Positions 16,232 through 24,674 of a DNA stretch of 64,000 nucleotides are shown here, piece by piece. Within the stretch, counting starts at the first letter, position 1; the number at the start of each line of letters is the position of its first letter. Origin of the DNA: Oerskovia flava (lineage in GTDB: Bacteria > Actinomycetota > Actinomycetes > Actinomycetales > Cellulomonadaceae); assembly GCF_026163685.1 (NCBI RefSeq), contig NZ_JAOXSR010000004.1, positions 1 through 64,000 of the forward strand, read 5' to 3'. The notes under the pieces are model-generated. The model was not told the origin of the DNA. It saw only the letters and a list, made by a program, of their open reading frames with translations, and ran no database searches. Made by a program: the position numbers and the translations under genes.

Positions 16232-19200
16232 ATGAGCAACGACGCAGCGCAGCGGTCACGAGCCGCCGCCACCGTGCAGCCCGAGTCCCTCGTCGAGGAC
16301 GCCGTCGCCCTCGCCGAGGCCTGGATCTCCGGCGCCGCGGGCGGTGGCGACTCGGCTACCGACGCGCGGGAGCGCCGCACGGCCGAACGCCTCGGCGCGC
16401 TCGTCGCGGACCCGGCCGGGCTCGAGCTCGCCGTGCGGTTCGTCGACGACGTCGCCCGCCCCCACGACGTCCAGGTCGCCGCGCGCGAGCTCACGCGGCT
16501 CGGTGCGACCGCCGGCCGCGCCCAGGGGTTCCTCGGCCCCGTCGACCGCACGCTCCTGCAGGTCGGCGCCCGCGCGGCGGCGCTCCTGCCGAGGGTCGTC
16601 GTGCCCGCCGCCCGGATCCGGCTGCGTCAGCTCGTGGGCCACCTCGTGGCCGACGCCGGTCCCGGCCTCGGCCGCCACCTCGCCCGCACCCGCGGCGAGG
16701 GCTACGCGCTCAACGTCAACCTGCTCGGCGAGGCCGTGCTCGGGGAGGACGAGGCGCGGGCCCGGCTCGAGCGCACGATCGCGCTCGTGCGACGCCCCGA
16801 CGTGGACTACGTGTCGGTGAAGGTCTCGTCGGTCGCGTCCCAGCTCGTCACGTGGGACCTCGAGGGGTCGCGCGATCGCGTCGTCGAGCGCCTCCTGCCG
16901 CTGTACCGCGCCGCGCGCGACCACGGGGTGTTCCTCAACCTCGACATGGAGGAGTACCGCGACCTCGCGCTGACGACCGAGGTCTTCCGTGCGGTCCTCG
17001 GGCGCGAGGAGTTCCACGGGCTCGAGGCGGGCATCGTCCTGCAGGCCTACCTGCCCGACGCGCTGGGGGCCTTCGACGAGCTCGCGGAGTTCGCCGGCGC
17101 CCGGGTCGCCCGCGGCGGCGCACCGATCAAGGTGCGCCTCGTCAAGGGCGCGAACCTCGCGATGGAGAAGGTCGAGGCCGAGCTGCACGGCTGGGAGCAG
17201 GCGCCGTACGCGACCAAGCCGGACGTCGACGCGAACTACGTGCGCGTCGTCGACCATGCGCTGCGCCGCCCCGTCGCGGACGCCGTCCGCATCGGCGTCG
17301 CGAGCCACAACCTCTACCACGTGGCGCTCGCGATCCTGCTGGCCCGGGCCCGCGGTGTGAGCGACGCGCTCGACGTCGAGATGCTTCAGGGCATGGCGCC
17401 CGCCGAGGCGCGGGCCGTGCGCGACGAGGTCGCCAAGGACGGCGGCCGGGTCGTGCTCTACACGCCCGTGGTCGCCCGCGAGGACTTCGACGTCGCGATC
17501 TCCTACCTCGTGCGGCGCCTGGAGGAGAATGCGGCGGAGCAGAACTTCCTGCACGCCATGTTCGCCCCGGCCGAGCAGGAGGCCTCCGGAAGCGGCGCGA
17601 TGGGACGTCAGGAGGCCGCGTTCCGCGCATCGGTCGCCCACGGGGTCCACTACCAGGCCGAGGACGTGACGCCGCGGCGCCGCCCGCGCGCCGCCGTCGG
17701 CCCGGGTACTGCGCCCCCGTGCGGTCCCGGGACCTTCGAGAACGTCGCCGACACCGACCCGGCCGTCGCCGCGCACCGCGCCTGGGCGCTCGCGGTCACC
17801 GGCCCGGACTCCGGGTTCGTCCCGGTCCGCACGCCCGAGCTCACCCGGACGGCCGAGGTGGACGACGTCGTGGCCCGCGCCGGGCGCGCCGCCGCGGCCT
17901 GGTCGCAGGTGCCGCCGGCGGCGCGCGCCCGGGCGCTGCGCGCCGTGGCCGTGCGGCTCGAGGAGGCGCGCACCGACCTCGTGGCCGCCATGGTGCACGA
18001 GCCCGGCAAGACCGTCGCCGAGGCGGACCCCGAGGTGAGCGAGGCGATCGACTTCGCGAGCTACTACGCACGCTCCGCGGAGCAGCTCGACGAGGTCCCC
18101 GGCGCGCGGTTCACGCCCGACGGCGTCACGCTCGTCACGCCGCCGTGGAACTTCCCCGTCGCGATCCCCGTCGGGGGAGTGCTCGCGGCGCTCGCCGCGG
18201 GCTCCGCGGTGATCGCGAAGCCCGCCCCGCCCACCCCGCGCTGCCTCGAGGTCGCGGTCGAGGCGATCCACGCCGGCCTCGCGGACGCCGTCGCGGACGG
18301 GGCGTTCGACGCGGAGCTGGCCCGCGACGTCGTGCAGTACGTCCGGGTGCCCGACGACGAGCTCGGCACCCACCTCGTCACGCACGACGGCGTCGCGCGC
18401 GTCGTGCTGACCGGCGCCATCGAGACCGCACGGCTGTTCGCCGGGTGGAAGCCGCGACGCCCGGTGCTCGCCGAGACGTCGGGCAAGAACGCGCTCGTCG
18501 TCACGCCGTCGGCCGACCTCGACCTCGCCGTCGCGGACGTCGTGCGCTCGGCGTTCGGTCACGCCGGGCAGAAGTGCTCGGCGGCCTCCCTGCTGATCCT
18601 CGTCGGGTCGGTCGGCGACCCCCGCACCGAGACGGGGCGCCGGTTCCGCCGCCAGCTCGTCGACGCGGTGCGCTCGCTCGCCGTCGGGGCGTCGACCGAC
18701 ATCTCGACGACGATGGGCCCGCTCACCGAGGTCCCGAGCGACAAGCTCGAGCGGGCGCTCACGACGCTCGACCCCGGCGAGCGCTGGCTCGTCGAGCCGC
18801 GGCTGCTGGACGGTGGTGACGGGTCGGCCGGTCTCGCCGGACGGCTGTGGACGCCCGGCCTCAAGGAGGGCGTCGCGCCGGGGTCGTTCTTCCACCTCAC
18901 CGAGTGCTTCGGGCCCGTCCTGGGCGTGATGACCGCCGCGACGCTCGACGAGGCCCTCGACCTGCAGAACGCCGTGGCGTTCGGTCTCACTGGCGGGATC
19001 CACAGCCTCGACGACGACGAGGTCGCGACGTGGCTCGAACGCGTCCAGGTCGGCAACGCGTACGTCAACCGGCACATCACGGGCGCGATCGTGCAGCGGC
19101 AGTCGTTCGGCGGGTGGAAGGCGTCGGCGGTCGGCCCGGGCGCCAAGGCGGGCGGGCCGAGCTACGTGGCCCAGCTCGGCCGCTGGTCCGACGGCGACGA

Positions 19201-19693
19201 CGTCCCCTCCCGTGCGGACGACCCCGCGGCGTGGCTCGCGTGGGCCCAGGCCGACGACGCCCGCGTGTGGGCGCGGGAGCTCGGCGTCGAGCACGACCCG
19301 TCCGGACTGCACGCCGAGGCGAACGTGTTCCGCTACCGTCCCGTCCATTCGCTCACCGTGCGCGTCGGCGACGGGGCGGAGCCCGTCGAGGTCGAGCGGG
19401 TGCGCGCCGCCGCCCGGACGGCGGGGGTGCCGGTCGTCGTCGTGCCCGTCGAGGGTCCTGGTGGCCTCGGGCACGAGGAGTTCGCGCAGCGCGTCGCGTC
19501 GGGGGACGTGACGGGCCGCGTCCGTGTCCTCGGCGGGGCACCCGGCCTGCACGAGGCCGCCGCCGGGCGGGTCGGCGAGGTGACGCTGCTGGACCACCCC
19601 GTCGTGGCCAGCGGGCGCCGTGAGCTGCTCACGGTGCTCCACGAGCAGGCCGTGAGCCGCACCCTGCACCGCTTCGGCCACGTCTCCCGCTGA
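16232..19693 (+). CDS. putA: Bifunctional proline dehydrogenase / L-glutamate gamma-semialdehyde dehydrogenase
   Basis: Oxidises proline to glutamate in two steps, passing P5C between active sites. The 1153-residue protein has the FAD-dependent PRODH barrel at about residues 80-450 (LVKGANLAMEKVEAELHGW; VASHNLYHVALAILL), then the ALDH domain at about 520-1000. The latter has TPPWNFPVAIPVGG, the catalytic Cys782 in GQKCSAAS, and YVNRHITGAIVQRQSFGGWK. A C-terminal region of about 150 residues follows, as in larger PutA proteins. No N-terminal DNA-binding domain is present. GAGGAGG lies about a dozen bases before the ATG. A tandem repeat and hairpin follow the stop. Confidence 0.95.
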   Translation: MSNDAAQRSRAAATVQPESLVEDAVALAEAWISGAAGGGDSATDARERRTAERLGALVADPAGLELAVRFVDDVARPHDVQVAARELTRLGATAGRAQGFLGPVDRTLLQVGARAAALLPRVVVPAARIRLRQLVGHLVADAGPGLGRHLARTRGEGYALNVNLLGEAVLGEDEARARLERTIALVRRPDVDYVSVKVSSVASQLVTWDLEGSRDRVVERLLPLYRAARDHGVFLNLDMEEYRDLALTTEVFRAVLGREEFHGLEAGIVLQAYLPDALGAFDELAEFAGARVARGGAPIKVRLVKGANLAMEKVEAELHGWEQAPYATKPDVDANYVRVVDHALRRPVADAVRIGVASHNLYHVALAILLARARGVSDALDVEMLQGMAPAEARAVRDEVAKDGGRVVLYTPVVAREDFDVAISYLVRRLEENAAEQNFLHAMFAPAEQEASGSGAMGRQEAAFRASVAHGVHYQAEDVTPRRRPRAAVGPGTAPPCGPGTFENVADTDPAVAAHRAWALAVTGPDSGFVPVRTPELTRTAEVDDVVARAGRAAAAWSQVPPAARARALRAVAVRLEEARTDLVAAMVHEPGKTVAEADPEVSEAIDFASYYARSAEQLDEVPGARFTPDGVTLVTPPWNFPVAIPVGGVLAALAAGSAVIAKPAPPTPRCLEVAVEAIHAGLADAVADGAFDAELARDVVQYVRVPDDELGTHLVTHDGVARVVLTGAIETARLFAGWKPRRPVLAETSGKNALVVTPSADLDLAVADVVRSAFGHAGQKCSAASLLILVGSVGDPRTETGRRFRRQLVDAVRSLAVGASTDISTTMGPLTEVPSDKLERALTTLDPGERWLVEPRLLDGGDGSAGLAGRLWTPGLKEGVAPGSFFHLTECFGPVLGVMTAATLDEALDLQNAVAFGLTGGIHSLDDDEVATWLERVQVGNAYVNRHITGAIVQRQSFGGWKASAVGPGAKAGGPSYVAQLGRWSDGDDVPSRADDPAAWLAWAQADDARVWARELGVEHDPSGLHAEANVFRYRPVHSLTVRVGDGAEPVEVERVRAAARTAGVPVVVVPVEGPGGLGHEEFAQRVASGDVTGRVRVLGGAPGLHEAAAGRVGEVTLLDHPVVASGRRELLTVLHEQAVSRTLHRFGHVSR

Positions 19694-19700
19694 CCTCACG

Positions 19701-19815
19701 AGGTAGAACCTCCGTGCGCGAGAGAGAACTCTCGTGCGCGCGATAGAACCCCTGTGCGCGAGGTAGAACGCCAGTCGACGACTGGCGTTCTACCTCGGCG
19801 ACAGGGGTTCTACCT
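19701..19815. repeat. 20-bp tandem repeat array merging into a nested hairpin
   Basis: Four successive 20-bp units start at 19701, 19721, 19741 and 19761, each with AGAAC at the same place; the first three end GTGCGCG. The fourth unit forms a perfect 19-bp stem (19759-19777 with 19779-19797, one central base), and an outer 12-bp stem pairs 19744-19755 with 19801-19812. It lies between the convergent ends of putA and cebR, so it probably ends transcription from both sides; the tandem part is unexplained. Confidence 0.8.
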
Positions 19816-19841
19816 GGGCTGGGCTGGGTGGGGGGTGGGGG

Positions 19842-20858
19842 TCAGACCGAGGCGCCGTCGATGAGCCGGGGCGCGAAGATGCGTGGGCGGACGGGCACGA
19901 CGTGGCCCGCGACCAGGTCGAGGAGGAGGTCCGTCGCCGTCTTGACCATCTCCACGACAGGGTTCTGGACCGTCGTCAGCGCCGGGCTCGTGGAGGCGGC
20001 GACACCGAGGTTGTCGAAGCCCACGACGGCGACGTCGCCCGGCACGGAGCGGCCGTGCGCGGTCAGCACGCGCAGCGCGCCCTCCGCCATGAGGTCCGAC
20101 GCCGCGAACACCGCGTCCAGGTCGGGGTGCTCGGCGAGCAGCCGCTCCATGGCTGCGGCACCGCCCGCCACCGCGAAGTCGCCCGCGGCGACCGCGTCCG
20201 TCGCCAGCCCCGCGGCCCGCAGCGCCTGACGCCACCCGGTGAGCCGGTCCACACCGGCCGTCATGTCCTGCGGTCCCGTGATCGTCGCGATGCGGCGACG
20301 ACCGGCGTCGACGAGGCGCTGCGTGGCGATGCGCCCGCCCTCGACGTTGTCGACGTCGACGTAGACGAGGTCCGCGGTCGACGCGAACGGTCGACCGACG
20401 AACACCGCCGGCAGCCTGCTCGCCAGCAGCGCCTCCTCGAGGTCGTCCTCCCGGTGGTGGGAGGCGACGATCGCGCCGTCGACGTGCCCGCTGCGCAGGT
20501 ACCGCACGATCCGGTTGACGGGCTCGTCGGGACGGGCGAACAGCAGCACGAGCTGTAGGTCCGTCCCGGCGAGCGCGGCGCTCACACCCCGCATCGCCCC
20601 CGCGAGGAACGGGTCGGTGAGGATCCGCTCGTCGGGCTCGGGGACGACGAGGGCGATCGAGTCCGTCCGTCGCGTGACGAGCGAGCGCGCCGCCCGGTTG
20701 GGGGTGTACCCCAGCTGGGCGACGGCCGCGTCGACAGCGGCCTGGGCCTCGGGAGAGACCCGCAGGCCGCCGTTGATCGCCCGCGACGCGGTGGACCGCG
20801 AGACGCCCGCGGTCTGGGCGACCTCGTCCAGCGTGGGTGCGGTGCTCGGGGTGCTCAT
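19842..20858 (-). CDS. cebR: LacI-family repressor of cellobiose utilisation (CebR/CelR-like)
   Basis: A 338-residue LacI-family regulator: helix-turn-helix TLDEVAQTAGVSRSTASRAI near the N-terminus, the hinge helix NRAARSLVTRRTDSIALVVP, then the periplasmic-binding-like effector domain. In Streptomyces and Thermobifida, CebR/CelR represses cellulase and ceb genes until cellobiose binds. The position after bglC in a ceb operon, and operators of the known CebR type before cebE, support the same role. ATG at 20858 is the preferred start; an in-frame GTG eight codons upstream is possible. It is 56 bp from bglC on the same strand, so it is probably co-transcribed and self-limiting. Confidence 0.85.
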   Translation of the reverse strand: MSTPSTAPTLDEVAQTAGVSRSTASRAINGGLRVSPEAQAAVDAAVAQLGYTPNRAARSLVTRRTDSIALVVPEPDERILTDPFLAGAMRGVSAALAGTDLQLVLLFARPDEPVNRIVRYLRSGHVDGAIVASHHREDDLEEALLASRLPAVFVGRPFASTADLVYVDVDNVEGGRIATQRLVDAGRRRIATITGPQDMTAGVDRLTGWRQALRAAGLATDAVAAGDFAVAGGAAAMERLLAEHPDLDAVFAASDLMAEGALRVLTAHGRSVPGDVAVVGFDNLGVAASTSPALTTVQNPVVEMVKTATDLLLDLVAGHVVPVRPRIFAPRLIDGASV

Positions 20859-20914
20859 ATCCTCAGTATCCTGCCTGGACACCACGTCGTGCCCGTCGAT
20901 GTGGCGGTGAGCCC

Positions 20915-22444
20915 TTACGGGCGCTGCGGGACCGCGTTCTCCCGCGCCACCTGCGCGAACCACTCCCCGCTGGCCTTCACGGTGCGCTCCTGCGTCTCGT
21001 AGTCGACCCGGACGATACCGAAGCGCTTGCTGTAGCCGAGCGCCCACTCGAAGTTGTCGAGCAGGGACCACGCGAGGTAGCCGCGCACGTCGGCGCCGTC
21101 GTCGATCGCGTCCTTGACGGCGCGCAGGTGCGCGTCGAGGAACGCGAGCCGGTCCTGGTCGTCGATCGAGCCGTCCGGTGCGACGACGTCGGGGTAGGCG
21201 GCGCCGTTCTCCGTGATGTAGAGCGCGACGCCCCGCGGGCCCGTGTAGTCGGCCTGCAGACGGTTGAGCAGCCGCGTCATGCCCTCCGGCTGGACCTCCC
21301 AGCCCATGTCGGTGCGCGGCAGCCCGCGGGAGTGGGCGTGCACGCCGTCCGCGGCGGGGTAGGGCGACGACGTCGTCCGGACCGGCGCGCCGTCCGTCTC
21401 CTCGCGCACACCCTCGGGTCGGGTGCCGCCGGCGTCGTCTCCCGCGGGCTCCCCGGCGTCGCTGGTGGCGGCGACCTGCGGGTGCGCGGAGACGGCACCG
21501 CCGTTGTAGTAGTTGACCCCCAGGGTGTCGATCGGGGTGGAGATGATCTCCAGGTCGCCGTCCTTGACGTGGTCGAGCAGCCCGTACGGCTCGACGTCCG
21601 CGAGGACGTCCGCCGGGTACTCGCCGCGCAGCACGGGGTCGAGGAAGATCCGGTTGAACTGTCCGTCGATCCGGCGGGCGGCGTCGACGTCGGCCGGGTC
21701 GGCCGGGTCGACGGGGTCGGACACCGTGAAGTTCAGCGTCAGCCCCAGGTTGGCCTCCGGGGCGCGCGAGCGCAGCTCGCGCACCGCCAGGCCGTGGCCG
21801 AGGAGCAGGTGGTGCGCCGCGGCGAGACCCTTCTCCTTGGACTGGTGGCCCGGGGCGTGCGCCCCGCTCGTGTAGCCGAGGAAGGCCGAGCACCACGGTT
21901 CGTTGAGCGTCGTCCAGACCCCGACGCGGTCGCCCAGGGCGTCGTGCATCGTCACGGCGTACTCGGCGAACAAGTACGCGGTGTCCCGGTCGGTCCACCC
22001 GCCCTTGTCCTCGAGGGCCTGCGGCAGGTCCCAGTGGTACAGCGTGAGCCAGGGCATGACGTCGTTCGCCAGCAGCTCGTCGACGAGCCGCGAGTAGAAG
22101 TCGAGACCCTTGGCGTTGACCGGACCGCCGTCGGGCCGCACACGCGCCCACGAGGTGGAGAAGCGGTAGGTGTCCAGGTTCAGCCGACGCATGAGGGCGA
22201 CGTCGTCCGCGTACCGGTGGTAGTGGTCGCACGCGACCTCGCCGTCGTCGCCGTTCAGGACGGCGCCCGGGACGCGGGCGAACGCGTCCCAGACGGAGTC
22301 GGTGCGGCCGTCGGTGTGCGCGGCGCCCTCGACCTGGTAGGCGGCCGTGGCGGCGCCCCAGCGGAACCCGTCCGGGAAGGCGACCCGGCCGGTGGCGTTC
22401 TGGGGCTTGGGCTCCAGCGGGCTGGAGGGGACGAAGATGCTCAT
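20915..22444 (-). CDS. bglC: GH1 beta-glucosidase
   Basis: A 509-residue cytoplasmic retaining beta-glucosidase that splits imported cellobiose or cello-oligosaccharides into glucose. The N-terminal GH1 signature FRWGAATAAYQVEGA is present. The acid/base is Glu182 in TLNEPW and the nucleophile Glu412 in YITENG. An insert of about 45 Gly/Asp/Thr-rich residues (around 320-365) sits before the RTDMGWEVQPEG segment and is probably a surface loop. There is no signal peptide, consistent with acting after CebEFG uptake. AAGGA lies upstream of the ATG. It is downstream of cebG by 58 bp. Confidence 0.93.
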   Translation of the reverse strand: MSIFVPSSPLEPKPQNATGRVAFPDGFRWGAATAAYQVEGAAHTDGRTDSVWDAFARVPGAVLNGDDGEVACDHYHRYADDVALMRRLNLDTYRFSTSWARVRPDGGPVNAKGLDFYSRLVDELLANDVMPWLTLYHWDLPQALEDKGGWTDRDTAYLFAEYAVTMHDALGDRVGVWTTLNEPWCSAFLGYTSGAHAPGHQSKEKGLAAAHHLLLGHGLAVRELRSRAPEANLGLTLNFTVSDPVDPADPADVDAARRIDGQFNRIFLDPVLRGEYPADVLADVEPYGLLDHVKDGDLEIISTPIDTLGVNYYNGGAVSAHPQVAATSDAGEPAGDDAGGTRPEGVREETDGAPVRTTSSPYPAADGVHAHSRGLPRTDMGWEVQPEGMTRLLNRLQADYTGPRGVALYITENGAAYPDVVAPDGSIDDQDRLAFLDAHLRAVKDAIDDGADVRGYLAWSLLDNFEWALGYSKRFGIVRVDYETQERTVKASGEWFAQVARENAVPQRP

Positions 22445-22502
22445 GACTCGTTCGGTCCTTCGGTAGTGCTCGTGGTGGTCGACCGGTGCCTGGGCGCCGG
22501 CG

Positions 22503-23420
22503 TCATCCCTTGACCGCTCCTTGCATGATGCCAGCCACGAGCTGACGACCGGTGAAGAGGAAGATCACGAGGAGGGGGAGCGTCACGAGGAAGACTCCCG
22601 CCATCACGAGCGAGTAGTCGATGAAGTAGTTGGCCTGGAGGGACCGGACGACCAGCGGGAGCGTCGGGTTGCTCTGGCTGAGGACGATCGACGGCCAGAA
22701 GAAGTTGGTCCACTGCTGCACGAACGTGAAGAGCGCGAGCATCGCGGCAGCCGGCCGGGCCGCGGGGAGCGCGATCGACCAGAACGTGCGGAACATCGAC
22801 GCGCCGTCGACGCGGGCCGCCTCGATGAGCTCGTAGGGCAGCGCCTCCGAGAGGTACTGGGTCATCCAGAACACGCCGAACGCGGTGACGAGCGCCGGGA
22901 CGATCACGGCCTGGAGCGTGCCGATCCACCCGAACTCGGACATGAGGATGAACAGCGGCACGACGCCGAGCTGGGTCGGGACGGCCATGGTCGCGATGAT
23001 GAAGACGAGCAGGGGGCCACGACCGCGGAACCGCAGCTTCGCGAACGAGTAGCCGGCGAGGGTCGAGAAGAGCACCACGGACGCCGAGGTGACCACCGCG
23101 ATGATCACGGAGTTCGCGAACGCCTTCCAGAAGTTGATGGCGTTGGACCCGACGACCTCGGCGAACTGCGTAAACAGGCTCGCGTCGGGCAGCAGCTGCG
23201 GCAGTGCACTGCGGGAGATCTCCTCGGGGGTGGAGGACCCGAGGACCAGCGTGAAGTACAGGGGGAAGATCGAGATCGCCAGCACGATCCCGAGGATCGT
23301 GTAGGTGACCCACCGCGGCCGGCGGGTCGCGCCTCCCGTGGCCTTGCGGCGCGGGTTGCGTGCCGCGGCGCGGGCGGCGCTCGGGCCGGCGGTCTGGGCG
23401 ACGACGGGGAGGGAGCTCAT
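22503..23420 (-). CDS. cebG: Cellobiose ABC transporter permease CebG-like
   Basis: A 305-residue CUT1 permease of MalG type with about six membrane segments and the EAA loop IEAARVDGASMFRTFWSIAL. The N-terminal 40 residues are Ala/Arg-rich and cytoplasmic. The ATG at 23420 overlaps the cebF stop (ATGA). It works with CebF and the CebE lipoprotein. The ATPase is not encoded here and is probably the shared MsiK protein, as known for Streptomyces CebEFG. Confidence 0.88.
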   Translation of the reverse strand: MSSLPVVAQTAGPSAARAAARNPRRKATGGATRRPRWVTYTILGIVLAISIFPLYFTLVLGSSTPEEISRSALPQLLPDASLFTQFAEVVGSNAINFWKAFANSVIIAVVTSASVVLFSTLAGYSFAKLRFRGRGPLLVFIIATMAVPTQLGVVPLFILMSEFGWIGTLQAVIVPALVTAFGVFWMTQYLSEALPYELIEAARVDGASMFRTFWSIALPAARPAAAMLALFTFVQQWTNFFWPSIVLSQSNPTLPLVVRSLQANYFIDYSLVMAGVFLVTLPLLVIFLFTGRQLVAGIMQGAVKG

Positions 23421-24559
23421 CGCGTCCTCCGATCGGTCGGGGCGCTGTGGCGCGCGGGGGTGTCGGTCGTGGATCCGGGGTCTCGTGGTGGTCCGCCGCG
23501 GGCCGCCTTCTCCCGGGCGCGCAGCGCCGCCGTGGCGGCGCGCTGCCGGGCGCGGATCTCGACGCGTTCCTTGCGCGACACGCGTGGCCCCGCGGTGGAG
23601 ATCCGCCGCGTGATGGCGAAGTTCACGAACCCGATGAGCAGGATGATGAGGAACAGGATCCAGGCGATCGCGGCCGCACGGCCGAAGTTCTTCTGGTTGC
23701 CCCAGCCGACGTCGTACAGGTAGAGCACGGTGGTCATCCACTGCCGGTCGGCGCCGCCGAGGCCCTGGGCGTCGAACACGCGCGGCTCGTCGAAGATCTG
23801 CAGGCCGCCGATCGTCGAGGTGATGACGACGAAGATGATGGTGGCGCGGATCTGCGGAACGGTCACGGAGAAGAACTGCCGCACCCGGCCTGCGCCGTCG
23901 ATGATCGCGGCCTCGTAGAGCTCGCGGGGGACCGCCTGCATCGCGGCGAGGAAGATCAGGGCGTTGTAGCCGGTCCAGCGGAAGTTCACCATCGACGCGA
24001 TCGCGGCGTGGCTCGCGAGGGTGTCGGCGTGCCAGCGGATCGGGTCGACGCCGAAGATGCCGAGCATCTCGTTGATGAGTCCGTACTGGTCGGCGAAGAG
24101 ACGGCCGAAGATGAGGCCGACGGCGACAGGCGCCACGACGTAGGGGAGCAGGACGCCCATGCGCCAGAAGGTGGCCGCACGCAGGTTCTGGTCGAGCAGG
24201 GCGGCGATGATGATCGCGCCGATGACCTGGGGGACCGAGGAGAGCAGGAAGATCGAGAAGGTGTTGCGCAGCGACTTCCAGAACGTCGGCTGCGCGAGCA
24301 CGTCCTGGTAGTTCTGGAGGCCGACGAACTCGCCCTGACCGCCGAGCAGGTTCCACTCGTGCACCGACACGATGGCCGTGTAGACGAGGGGGAAGAGCCC
24401 GGTGACCGCGAAGAGGATGAAGAACGGGGAGATGTACAGGTACGGCGAGAGCTTGACGTCCCAGCGGCCGAGCCGCTGGGAGAACCCGACACGTCGCGGT
24501 GTGCGGGTGGGGCGCTCTCCGACGCCCTGAGGGGGCTGGGTGGGGGTGAGGACGGCCAT
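23417..24559 (-). CDS. cebF: Cellobiose ABC transporter permease CebF-like
   Basis: A 380-residue CUT1 permease of MalF type, with hydrophobic segments from about residue 40 to 310 and the EAA loop YEAAIIDGAGRVRQFFSVTV. After the last membrane segment (ILFLIILLIGFVNFAI) it carries a basic, Arg/Ala/Pro-rich cytoplasmic tail of about 70 residues, longer than usual for this family. AGGAAG precedes the ATG. A strong hairpin lies between it and cebE. Confidence 0.88.
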   Translation of the reverse strand: MAVLTPTQPPQGVGERPTRTPRRVGFSQRLGRWDVKLSPYLYISPFFILFAVTGLFPLVYTAIVSVHEWNLLGGQGEFVGLQNYQDVLAQPTFWKSLRNTFSIFLLSSVPQVIGAIIIAALLDQNLRAATFWRMGVLLPYVVAPVAVGLIFGRLFADQYGLINEMLGIFGVDPIRWHADTLASHAAIASMVNFRWTGYNALIFLAAMQAVPRELYEAAIIDGAGRVRQFFSVTVPQIRATIIFVVITSTIGGLQIFDEPRVFDAQGLGGADRQWMTTVLYLYDVGWGNQKNFGRAAAIAWILFLIILLIGFVNFAITRRISTAGPRVSRKERVEIRARQRAATAALRAREKAARGGPPRDPGSTTDTPARHSAPTDRRTR

Positions 24560-24612
24560 GGATCTTCCTGTGCTGGTGCGTGGGAGCCTGATCGTGGTGG
24601 TGCAGGGAGTGC

Positions 24613-24642
24613 GGTCCTGGGGTGCCGTGGCACCCCAGGACC
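24613..24642 (-). terminator. Hairpin between cebE and cebF
   Basis: A perfect 14-bp inverted repeat (24613-24626 with 24629-24642) and a 2-base loop lie in the cebE-cebF gap, without a T-run. It probably acts as a partial terminator or mRNA stabiliser that favours the binding protein over the permeases. Confidence 0.7.
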
Positions 24643-24674
24643 GGGCCGGACGCGCGTCGCGCGTCCGGGGGTGA

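Noticed and set aside
16256-19699. A 1147-codon open frame on the minus strand across putA
   Set aside because: It is the antisense shadow of a well-supported gene. Its translation is dominated by Arg/Gly/Val/Asp with no domain, as expected in high-G+C sequence.
19701-19815. CRISPR array
   Set aside because: Units are 20 bp and directly adjacent with no spacers, and no cas gene is nearby.
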